DNA from: JBLIDK01 sp047632595
GTDB taxonomy: Bacteria > Bacteroidota > Bacteroidia > Sphingobacteriales > Sphingobacteriaceae
Direction of reading: 5' to 3'
Length of the DNA: 24,936 nucleotides
Assembly: GCA_047632595.1 (NCBI GenBank)
Contig: JBLIDK010000032.1
Span: 1-24,936, forward strand
The notes beneath the pieces were generated by a model, which saw only the letters and a program-made list of their open reading frames with translations, searched no databases and had not been told where the DNA came from. Numbering within the stretch: position 1 is the first letter of the stretch; every line of letters begins with the position of its first letter. This document shows positions 1-7,001 of the stretch, piece by piece. Position numbers and translations under genes: made by a program.

Positions 1-3000
1 GAGTGTCAGCATATAAATACTTGAACTCAAAACTTGAATCTGCCGCTAGGGTAACGTCCTCTATAGCAATTGCAGAATCTGCATTCATTGTATCTAATGC
101 GCCAAAACCGTTCGTATCTGCAAAGAAGTAATAGATAGAATCTAAATGACTTCCAGCTGTATGTGGCGTTTCCTTAATTGTAAAGGTTGTTGAGTCTCCA
201 AAACAAACTGTATCTGCTGTTAATAATGGAGTAGGTATAGTATCTACAGTTACCGTGAAATAAGTAGTATCATAGCATTCATCTTTAGTAACGATAATTA
301 ATTCTGCTACGAACTGACCAGCTGTATCTGTAGGTGCGCCGTATGGATACTGACGCATGAAGCTAAATGTTGAATCTCCACTACCAGCTAATGTAAACAC
401 TAATGTATCCACTTTAAAAGTGTCGAAATTTGAAGCAGTCATATTTAATGCTGCGCTTGTGTCAAATGTAAAGTAATAGATAGAGTCTAATGATCTACTA
501 CCTGAGTAAGCTGCCTTTGTTACTGTAAAGGTAGTGGTGTCATAATGACATACGGTATCAGCTGTAAAAGTTGAAATAGATTGCGAATCAACTTTAACAG
601 TATAAAACGTTGTGTCTGTACAATCATTATCAAACTTCTTAATCATCGACATATTAAATAGACCACCCTGTGGTTTAATAGTTGAATAATCAAACTTGAT
701 TTTGTTAGTATCTGGTAATGCAGATAATATTAATGTATCTAAATCAAGGTTACCGCCATCTACATTGTCAACATCAAAATCGAAATAGTATTCAACATCT
801 CTAGATGTTGTATCGTATGTAAATGTGGTGAAATCATCTTTGTAACATATAGTATCCGCTACAATATTGAATGTATCTCTTGGTCCAGAAATTATAATTG
901 TATCATATGCTACCGCAGGGTAACAAGGGTTAGTTTGATAGTACTCAGCAATAATAGTAGCTGTGTCATTAAAGAAAAGCGTACCACAAACTGTAAATGA
1001 AACAGAACTATCAAGTGAATTTATTTCTAAATTTTGTCTATTATCTGATCCATCTATGTAGTAGAAGTTAAGTGAATCTCCTTCAAAAAGAAAAGCTTCA
1101 AGTAAAATATCTGTTTTACAACAAGTGTCTATATCCGCACCTAAATTAACCTCAGGAACCGGTATACCTTTGTATTGTGCTAAGAAAGCATCTCCAGGAG
1201 TACTAGCATTTGTAGTAGTAAGATCACCTCCAAAATCTGCAGTTAATCCTATTCGACCAGCTAACCAGGTTTTTCTAATATCTAAACCAGCTACGCCGTT
1301 TGCTCTTTCATCTCCAGCGCCTGTAATTGCATTTGCAGAAATTAAACTTTTTGAAGTATCTACACTAAACACAGCCACAAATGCATCTTGTCCACCTGTA
1401 ATTGTAAAAACACTATCAGTAGGATCACCAATAGTAGCAGTAGCATTATAATAACCAGTTGCAGTAATAAATGTATCACCTGATGCAAAATTCACATCAG
1501 TAATATGTTCATCTCCTGTACCTCTTGCAGCATGTATAACCCATTGGAACGTTCCAGCAGCATCATATGCTGCAATAAAACCATCAGTTGTGCTCGTACC
1601 TGCGGTAACAGTTAAAGCAGTATCAAATACAGTTGATATATCACTAACATTACCACCAAAACTAACACTATCTGTAGCACCTGTACTAGCAAAACGACCA
1701 CCAATTAAAATTAAGTCGTCACTATCATTTGTTTTAGCTAATCTAAATCCAATGTTGAAAACGTTTCCGGCATCTGCTGCTGTTCTTTTTGCGAATATTG
1801 CTGCAAGTTCAGTGTCGTATTTTACTAAAAAACCATGATTTGTTCCTTGTGTACTTTGTGTTCCAGCTCCACCAACAGTTGATGCTTCACCATAAGTACC
1901 ACCCACATAAACGTTATTATTTCCATCCGAAATTGCTGAGAATGCAAATTCATTGTTAGAACCTGTACCTACCATTACTGCCTTAATAAAAGCTCCAGTT
2001 GTAGAATTAAAACTAGCTAAGTAAGCTTCTCTACCTGCTAAAACAGTAAGAGATTGAGTACCTATTTTTTGATAATCTTGGCTTCCTCCGTTATTTATTG
2101 TACCAGCAATGTAAACTCTACCATTACTAGTTATTGTTACACCGTAAGCTGTGTTTGATTGATTTAACCCATCTGTTTGGTCAATTCCATTAGAAGATGA
2201 ATCATCATGTGCTGAAAAACTATTAGCCCATCTAAAATCTCCATCCCCGGTATATGAAATAAGAATTGGATCATTACTGCCGCTAGTTGCAACGTTTGAA
2301 CTAGTTGCTACTGTTGTATCTCCGTTTCCGATTTCAACAGAATCACTGTTAGCGTCAGTTAAATCATTAACTACACCTGCAATATAAATATTATTTGAGC
2401 CATCAAGTGCGACACCGAAAGCGTCATCATTTCCTTCACCTTTTGTTAGGTGTTTTGCAAAAACAAAAACACCGTTTGAATCGTACTTAGCAAGGAATGC
2501 ATCTCTTCCACCCTCGGCAGAGAAGGATGAATCTCCAATTGAAAAGTTATTTCCAGTGAAATAACCAACAATATAATTGTTGCCAAGAGCATCAGTTACC
2601 ATTTGGTTGGCTTCATCTGGAGAACTACCTGCGGTAATTATTTTTTTAAATTCTTTATCTCCATCATAAAAACCATCCTCTGCATTATTTGAAGCTGTTT
2701 CTGGTTCGGGCTTTACTGTAACAAATACTGTGTCGGTGTCAAATAAAGTACCATCAGTTATTGTATAGGTAAATGTATCAAGTCCATTGAAATTTAAATT
2801 TGGTGTATAAGATAAGCTATCGTCATTTAAATTATTGACTGTTCCATTTGACCCTTGTGATACTGCACTTATTGTTAGATCATCTCCAACTGTATCGTTG
2901 TCTAGTACATAAACCGTTACTGAATCATCTTCGTTGGTACTTGCATTATCTACTACTGCTACTGGAGCATCTTTTGAAGCAAACAGTCTAAAAGTCAAGT

Positions 3001-3514
3001 CAGTAGCATTTGTGGTCCCTTGGTAGTAAAATTGGCCGCCAGCCAGTTCATTTTCATCTGACGTTCTTATATATCCAAACCCATTTAATACATTTATAAA
3101 AAGAGTATATTCGCTATTTGGAACTAATTCATAATCTCCTATTGATCCAGTAAAATCATATACTACATCAACTGGAAAAGGTAAATTAACCTGTTCAGTT
3201 GAAGAAAGTGCTAATACATCTCCATTTAGACCTTGTCTTAATTCCAGTTGAATATCTCTAGAAACACTAGAATTGCTATCCGAGGGAGAGCCTTGATACT
3301 GGCGTAAAATTACCGAGTCTAATCTCATACCGCACAATATGCTAGGGACCGTAAAGGTCTGATAACTACTTGTGTCGCCAGCATTATTATATGAAACACC
3401 ATCTTCGTTTAATTGCTCTATACAGGCTTGCCCATTTACTTCATTGAAACCCAATGAAAAGACTGATAATAACATCAATAGTTGAACAAATTGTCTTCTG
3501 ATTGTGCTATTCAT
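1..3514 (-). CDS. Giant secreted SBBP-repeat / Ig-like surface protein (3'-truncated by window edge)
   Basis: The reading frame is open from 3604 to base 1 with no stop, so the C-terminus lies outside. I prefer the ATG at 3512-3514 because it gives a clean signal peptide (MNSTIRRQF, then a Leu/Val-rich core, ending near VNGQA). An in-frame ATG at 3604 would add 30 residues. By residue: about 30-180 is an adhesin-like domain; 183-270 is a cadherin/VCBS-type Ig domain (STNEDDSVTVYVLDND, ending FTYTITDG); about 275-790 holds five or six SBBP-type beta-propeller repeats (cores like GGRDAFLAKYDSNG and NNIYIAGVV); from about 886 come three Ig-like modules starting ADT[IV]C at 886, 985 and 1100, each with a second Cys in a D-C-x-D-T-T or E-C-Y-D-T-T motif. 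Proteins of this build in Bacteroidota usually end in a type IX secretion signal; that is inferred, since the end is not visible. It is probably a surface or adhesion protein. No enzymatic motif was seen. Confidence 0.85.
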   Translation of the reverse strand, partial: MNSTIRRQFVQLLMLLSVFSLGFNEVNGQACIEQLNEDGVSYNNAGDTSSYQTFTVPSILCGMRLDSVILRQYQGSPSDSNSSVSRDIQLELRQGLNGDVLALSSTEQVNLPFPVDVVYDFTGSIGDYELVPNSEYTLFINVLNGFGYIRTSDENELAGGQFYYQGTTNATDLTFRLFASKDAPVAVVDNASTNEDDSVTVYVLDNDTVGDDLTISAVSQGSNGTVNNLNDDSLSYTPNLNFNGLDTFTYTITDGTLFDTDTVFVTVKPEPETASNNAEDGFYDGDKEFKKIITAGSSPDEANQMVTDALGNNYIVGYFTGNNFSIGDSSFSAEGGRDAFLAKYDSNGVFVFAKHLTKGEGNDDAFGVALDGSNNIYIAGVVNDLTDANSDSVEIGNGDTTVATSSNVATSGSNDPILISYTGDGDFRWANSFSAHDDSSSNGIDQTDGLNQSNTAYGVTITSNGRVYIAGTINNGGSQDYQKIGTQSLTVLAGREAYLASFNSTTGAFIKAVMVGTGSNNEFAFSAISDGNNNVYVGGTYGEASTVGGAGTQSTQGTNHGFLVKYDTELAAIFAKRTAADAGNVFNIGFRLAKTNDSDDLILIGGRFASTGATDSVSFGGNVSDISTVFDTALTVTAGTSTTDGFIAAYDAAGTFQWVIHAARGTGDEHITDVNFASGDTFITATGYYNATATIGDPTDSVFTITGGQDAFVAVFSVDTSKSLISANAITGAGDERANGVAGLDIRKTWLAGRIGLTADFGGDLTTTNASTPGDAFLAQYKGIPVPEVNLGADIDTCCKTDILLEAFLFEGDSLNFYYIDGSDNRQNLEINSLDSSVSFTVCGTLFFNDTATIIAEYYQTNPCYPAVAYDTIIISGPRDTFNIVADTICYKDDFTTFTYDTTSRDVEYYFDFDVDNVDGGNLDLDTLILSALPDTNKIKFDYSTIKPQGGLFNMSMIKKFDNDCTDTTFYTVKVDSQSISTFTADTVCHYDTTTFTVTKAAYSGSRSLDSIYYFTFDTSAALNMTASNFDTFKVDTLVFTLAGSGDSTFSFMRQYPYGAPTDTAGQFVAELIIVTKDECYDTTYFTVTVDTIPTPLLTADTVCFGDSTTFTIKETPHTAGSHLDSIYYFFADTNGFGALDTMNADSAIAIEDVTLAADSSFEFKYLYADT

Positions 3515-3628
3515 TGCAATCTTATTTATCGCAAATGATTTGAATACTAAAGAAACTGTATTATTAAATGCTACAAATGATGTGTTAAGTAGAACTCGTT
3601 TCATATTGGGTTTGTTAAATATCTTGTT

Positions 3629-3644
3629 AAAGTCTTTAGACTTT
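3629..3644. repeat. Inverted repeat in the leader of the giant surface gene
   Basis: A perfect inverted repeat, AAAGTCT-TT-AGACTTT, lies 13 bp from another perfect palindrome and about 115 bases before the preferred start codon. It could form a short RNA hairpin in the leader or be a DNA operator. No T run follows on the transcribed strand, so it is not a standard terminator. Confidence 0.5.
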
Positions 3645-3656
3645 GTAATTTTTTTT

Positions 3657-3670
3657 ACCAGCTAGCTGGT
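3657..3670. repeat. Perfect 14-bp palindrome, candidate operator
   Basis: ACCAGCTAGCTGGT is a perfect 14-bp palindrome and is GC-rich compared with the surrounding DNA. As RNA it would have almost no loop, so a binding site for a dimeric DNA-binding protein is more natural than a hairpin. It lies downstream of the candidate promoter, inside the leader. Confidence 0.5.
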
Positions 3671-3857
3671 ATAATGTTGGTAATTCAATAAAACACGTAA
3701 AAGCACCAATTGAACCGTTAACTAATTATTAAGTGTTCAATTATTGTTCTAACACACTAGACAACTGCCTAGTTATTAAAGAGTAATGATAATAAATTAG
3801 CATTTTTAGCGCCAAAACCGTTCAAAAAAGGACATTACAATCCCTAGTTTGAATTGG

Positions 3858-3888
3858 CAAACCTACCCAGTGTTTTTCTTAATAGCAA
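3858..3888 (-). promoter_or_regulatory. Candidate Bacteroidota promoter for the giant surface gene
   Basis: On the minus strand there is TAGGTTTG (3858-3865), matching the Bacteroidota -7 consensus TAnnTTTG, with TTG at 3886-3888 separated by 20 bases as a -33 element. A run of ten A's on the same strand (3900-3909) lies just upstream, where an AT-rich upstream element would be. Transcription would begin near 3851. Confidence 0.45.
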
Positions 3889-3909
3889 CACTTTAGGGGT
3901 TTTTTTTTT
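3866..3909 (+). terminator. Plus-strand hairpin followed by T10
   Basis: CCCAGTGTT and AACACT-TTA-GGG form an imperfect stem around a 12-base loop, followed at 3900-3909 by ten T's. The shape is that of a rho-independent terminator reading rightward, yet no plus-strand gene lies to its left. It overlaps the candidate minus-strand promoter, so the T run may instead serve as that promoter's upstream A tract. Confidence 0.3.
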
Positions 3910-3971
3910 AAAAGCTCTAAATTCTGTGTAAAAAAGCACTTTTTAGAATTTAATTTGAAATCTAAATAAGC

Positions 3972-3988
3972 TGAAATACTTAATTTCA
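3972..3988 (-). terminator. Weak hairpin directly after the glutamate dehydrogenase stop codon
   Basis: On the minus strand TGAAAT-TAAGT-ATTTCA begins immediately after the TAA stop. The stem is only 6 bp and AT-rich, and the sequence that follows (GCTTATTTAGATTT) is only moderately T-rich. It is at best a weak terminator. Confidence 0.25.
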
Positions 3989-5416
3989 TTAAGGAAAAAC
4001 GCCTAAATCCATATAGGAAATAGCTATTTTATTAATTGAAACTACAAAAGCCGCTTCTCTGTAATCCTTAATCTTTTTATTTTTATTTTTAGTCTCGCGA
4101 ATTTCGTGGTACGCTCGAGCCATTGCTTCTTCCAAACCACTATTCACTAAATCTAATTCGCTAGCACCTTTTATAATAATGTCTTTTTGTTGTTTAGATA
4201 AAGTTGCACCTGTAGTTGCTTCAATTGCCGCAACCATATTTGCATTACTTAATTCCTCATAACGTCTTTCCATTTTACCGTGAGTAACGTGCGATAAGTT
4301 CTTTAACCATTCAAAATAAGAAACGGTAACTCCACCTGCATTTAAGTACATGTCAGGAATAATCATTTTACCACCCTTGTTTAAGATAGCTGCTCCTTCA
4401 GGAGTGATTGGTCCGTTTGCTGCTTCACCAATTATTTTGGCTTTCACATTTTTAGCGTTTCCTTCGTGAATTTGATTTTCTAAAGCTGCAGGAATTAAAA
4501 TATCACATTCCCACTCCAACGCTTCTTTGGTATTCTTGATTGTTTTGGTTCCTTCCATACCTGTAATAGAACCTGTTTTACTTCTGTGCTTATTAAGCGC
4601 TTCAATATCTATTCCTTTTTTGTTGTAAATGGCACCATCAAACTCTGCAATACCAATAATTACTGCTCCAGCTTCTTGCATGTATTTAGCTGCATAGAAA
4701 CCAACATTTCCAAAACCTTGAACAACTACCGTTTTTCCATCAAGTCCTGTAGGCAATCCTAAAGCTTTCATATCTTCAGAAATTGAACATGCTTCAATTA
4801 GCCCAAAACAAACTCCTCTACCAGTAGCTTCTCTTCTACCACGAATACCGTGTTGAGAAATTGGCTTACCTGTAACACAAGCTAGGTTGTCAATTTTACC
4901 TGGGTGAAAAGCAGCGTAGGTATCGGCAATCCAAGCCATTTCTCTTTCGCCTGTTCCATAATCTGGTGCAGGAACATCAATTCCAGGACCAATAAAGTTT
5001 TTCTTGATTAATTCTGCAGTATATCGTCTTGTTATTTTTTCTAGTTGCTGTGTTGTGTGCGTACGGGGATCTATTTTAATACCACCTTTTGCTCCACCAA
5101 ATGGGACGTTCACTACCGCACACTTATAAGTCATTAAAGCTGCTAAAGCTTGAACTTCATCAGCATTTACGCTCATGGCATATCTTATACCACCTTTAAC
5201 AGGACTTTTGTGTTGCGAGTGCTCCACACGATATCCTTCAATAGTTTCGTATTTGTTATTTCCTAGTTGAAGAGGAAACGATACCTTATATATTGCGTTG
5301 CAATTTTTAATTTGATCTAGTAAGCCACGTGGGTGTTTTGTGTGACTCGCAGCATCGTCAAAATTCTTACAAACATCTTGAAAGAAATGGGAATCAAAGT
5401 TTTCGTTAACAGCCAT
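3989..5416 (-). CDS. Glutamate dehydrogenase (Glu/Leu/Phe/Val dehydrogenase family), animal-like type
   Basis: Catalyses reversible oxidative deamination of glutamate to 2-oxoglutarate and ammonia in the cytoplasm, linking nitrogen and carbon metabolism. At 475 residues it has the family landmarks: KGGIRY with substrate-binding K74, MTYKCAVVNVPFGGAKGG with K98 and catalytic K110, PAPDYGT with catalytic D152, and the Rossmann motif VVQGFGNVG at 231-239. Several stretches (MTYKCAVV, EKITRR, GPGIDVPAPD, GEREM-WIADTYA, YLNAGGVTVSYFEWLKNL) recall the vertebrate mitochondrial enzyme more than the short bacterial GdhA or RocG types. Residues about 378-418 fill the place where animal enzymes carry the antenna. 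Cofactor preference cannot be read with certainty. It follows the ccm genes by about 40 bases and has its own candidate -7 element at 5446-5453, so it may be transcribed separately. Confidence 0.95.
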   Translation of the reverse strand: MAVNENFDSHFFQDVCKNFDDAASHTKHPRGLLDQIKNCNAIYKVSFPLQLGNNKYETIEGYRVEHSQHKSPVKGGIRYAMSVNADEVQALAALMTYKCAVVNVPFGGAKGGIKIDPRTHTTQQLEKITRRYTAELIKKNFIGPGIDVPAPDYGTGEREMAWIADTYAAFHPGKIDNLACVTGKPISQHGIRGRREATGRGVCFGLIEACSISEDMKALGLPTGLDGKTVVVQGFGNVGFYAAKYMQEAGAVIIGIAEFDGAIYNKKGIDIEALNKHRSKTGSITGMEGTKTIKNTKEALEWECDILIPAALENQIHEGNAKNVKAKIIGEAANGPITPEGAAILNKGGKMIIPDMYLNAGGVTVSYFEWLKNLSHVTHGKMERRYEELSNANMVAAIEATTGATLSKQQKDIIIKGASELDLVNSGLEEAMARAYHEIRETKNKNKKIKDYREAAFVVSINKIAISYMDLGVFP

Positions 5417-5445
5417 GAAAATGTATTTGTTATTTAATTATGAAT

Positions 5446-5453
5446 CAAATGTA
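5446..5453 (-). promoter_or_regulatory. Candidate -7 element for glutamate dehydrogenase
   Basis: TACATTTG on the minus strand matches TAnnTTTG and lies 29 bases before the ATG, which would give a short leader of about 20 bases. I found no convincing TTG at the -33 position, which would fall inside the end of the upstream small gene. Confidence 0.35.
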
Positions 5454-5457
5454 TTAT

Positions 5458-5652
5458 CTATTTCTGATTATCAGAGATATGTTTCTCTAGTTTTTTTAAT
5501 TTAAGATCGAGTGACACTAGGTAAGCGCTTAATATTAAGAATATTAAAGTGATTGTTCCTACTACAATAAATATTTTGCCAGAAGCCCTAAATTGGTCGG
5601 CCATGAGGCTTTGAAGCAGTATTTGGTTTAAATGAGTACAAAAATTCAACAT
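5458..5652 (-). CDS. ccmD: CcmD-like small membrane protein
   Basis: A 64-residue protein with one clear membrane helix (IFIVVGTITLIFLILSAYLV) followed by a short Lys/Glu-rich, coiled-coil-prone tail (DLKLKKLEKH). The block MADQFRASGKIFIVVG resembles CcmD-family proteins of Bacteroidota, which sit next to ccmC and help the heme-export complex of cytochrome c maturation. Placement 3 bases after the ccmC stop supports this. An alternative start at 5604 (the M of MADQF) gives a 48-residue form; the longer form is kept because homologues often carry a hydrophobic N-terminal extension. The family call rests on size, topology and context. Confidence 0.65.
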   Translation of the reverse strand: MLNFCTHLNQILLQSLMADQFRASGKIFIVVGTITLIFLILSAYLVSLDLKLKKLEKHISDNQK

Positions 5653-5655
5653 TAT

Positions 5656-6339
5656 CTACTTTGTATTTTGTTCTAAATAATTTTTAAGGTTTGCTCCACG
5701 GGCTGCAATTTGTGCAATCCAACACCCTAGTAAAATCCAACCTAAAACTGCTGGATAAAAAACCATGCGCATTCTACTATCTAAATCGTAGGCATTGAAG
5801 CCAGGATTTCCACCACTACCTGGATGTAAAGAATCTGTTAAACGAGGAAGGATGAATATTACAGTTATGAACAAAGGGTAAGCCAATAAATTATATACTG
5901 CTGCAATTCTACCACGTTTAATATCATCAGTTATTGAACCACGTAGTACGAGGTATGCACAATATATAAGTAGGCCTATTGCTGCGCCGTTTTGTTTAGG
6001 GTCGCCACTCCAGGGTTCACCCCAAGTGTAATTTGCCCAAAGCATTCCTGTAATTATACCTGCTACTCCAAATGCCACTCCAACGTTTGCGCCTTGTACT
6101 GCAAATTGATCGTCTTTTAAATTTCCATTTCTTAAAAACTTAATACTGTAAACCGCACTAAGAGTTAGCACTGCAATCATACCAAACCACATAGGAACGT
6201 GGTAGTAAAGATTACGAATGGTTTCGTTTAGAATGGGTTTTTCAGGAACATCGCCTAATAAGCCTTCAATTAAGGAAAAGGTAATTAGGACAAGAGATGC
6301 CCACTTCCACCACGCTATGTTTTGTATTAATTTTTTCAT
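5656..6339 (-). CDS. ccmC: Heme exporter / cytochrome c biogenesis protein CcmC
   Basis: An integral membrane protein of about 227 residues with six predicted helices, of the heme-handling protein (HHP) family that presents heme to CcmE on the periplasmic side. Conserved heme-ligand histidines are visible in YYHVPMW (H47) and SLHPGSGG (H172), flanking the tryptophan-rich loop WANYTWGEPWSGDP (101-114). In the proteobacterial protein this loop reads more like WGxWWxWD; here only part of the W-rich pattern is kept. I chose the ATG at 6339 because it overlaps the ccmB stop as TAATG, a typical coupling; a start at 6351 would add four residues. It lies between ccmB and ccmD-like genes and is probably co-transcribed with them. 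Confidence 0.9.
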   Translation of the reverse strand: MKKLIQNIAWWKWASLVLITFSLIEGLLGDVPEKPILNETIRNLYYHVPMWFGMIAVLTLSAVYSIKFLRNGNLKDDQFAVQGANVGVAFGVAGIITGMLWANYTWGEPWSGDPKQNGAAIGLLIYCAYLVLRGSITDDIKRGRIAAVYNLLAYPLFITVIFILPRLTDSLHPGSGGNPGFNAYDLDSRMRMVFYPAVLGWILLGCWIAQIAARGANLKNYLEQNTK

Positions 6340-7001
6340 TAATCTTTCCAAATAAAAGGAAAAAGTATAAATGATATAACAGCTACTAGTACATTAAGTG
6401 CAATTAGCACTGCAATATCTCGCCAAAGGTCAATTAAAAAATCTCCAGTTAAAAGTTTGTTCGACAATTTTATTAAAATTAATAGCATTGGTATTACTAT
6501 TGGGAAACCTAATACAGCCATCAATCCGGCACTATTTGTTTGATTTTGAGAAGCTATTGCCGAAATAATGGTGAATAATATCGAAAAACTTAAGACTCCT
6601 AAAAACAAGGCTACAGAAAAGTTTAAGGTTATCATTGCCGGTAATCCTAAAACCAAGGCATAGGCTGAAAAACTTATAAAGCCAATTAGTAAACCTAAAA
6701 ACAGGTTGTAGATAATTTTGGAGAGTAACAATTGCCATGAGGCAACTATAAAGAAGTAGTACATTTTTCTTCTAGCACTTTCGTTGATGAAGCTTTTAGC
6801 AACTGCATTGGTTATGGCAAAAAGCATGATTATCCAAAACACGCCATTCCAAACAGAAGGTTCAAGATCAACAAAACTTAAATAGGCAAGAAAAATTGTT
6901 GAGATAACATATAATAGAATCCCGTTAAGGGCATAACGCGTTCTCCATTCAATTAAGAACTCTTTTTTAATTAAAGCAGAAACCTGTTTAATGTTAGTCA
7001 T
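6339..7001 (-). CDS. ccmB: Heme exporter protein CcmB (ABC-type membrane subunit)
   Basis: About 220 residues with six hydrophobic segments and the cytoplasmic N-terminal pattern of CcmB (ALIKKEFLIEWRTRYALNG). Works with CcmA ATPase and CcmC in delivering heme for cytochrome c maturation at the inner membrane. CcmA is not in this window. The start at 7001 overlaps the end of ispG by 8 bases (ATGACTAA), which argues for translational coupling; an ATG at 7013 would add four residues. The downstream end overlaps ccmC by one base. The order ispG-ccmB-ccmC-ccmD suggests one transcript read from the ispG promoter. Confidence 0.88.
   Translation of the reverse strand: MTNIKQVSALIKKEFLIEWRTRYALNGILLYVISTIFLAYLSFVDLEPSVWNGVFWIIMLFAITNAVAKSFINESARRKMYYFFIVASWQLLLSKIIYNLFLGLLIGFISFSAYALVLGLPAMITLNFSVALFLGVLSFSILFTIISAIASQNQTNSAGLMAVLGFPIVIPMLLILIKLSNKLLTGDFLIDLWRDIAVLIALNVLVAVISFILFPFIWKD

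Larger units (their letters stand above)
3605..3988. other. Gene-less leader / intergenic region between the giant surface protein and glutamate dehydrogenase
   Basis: These 384 bases hold no credible open reading frame. They are very AT-rich and contain a candidate minus-strand promoter (3858-3888), two perfect inverted repeats (3629-3644 and 3657-3670), a plus-strand hairpin followed by a T10 run (3866-3909), and a small hairpin just after the glutamate dehydrogenase stop (3972-3988). If the promoter is right, the giant protein has an untranslated leader of roughly 250-340 nucleotides. Confidence 0.7.

Noticed and set aside
1125..1838. Two plus-strand open frames of 108 and 82 codons (1125-1451 and 1590-1838)
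   Set aside because: Both lie wholly within the minus-strand giant surface gene and are shadow frames of its repetitive Thr/Gly/Asp-rich coding sequence.
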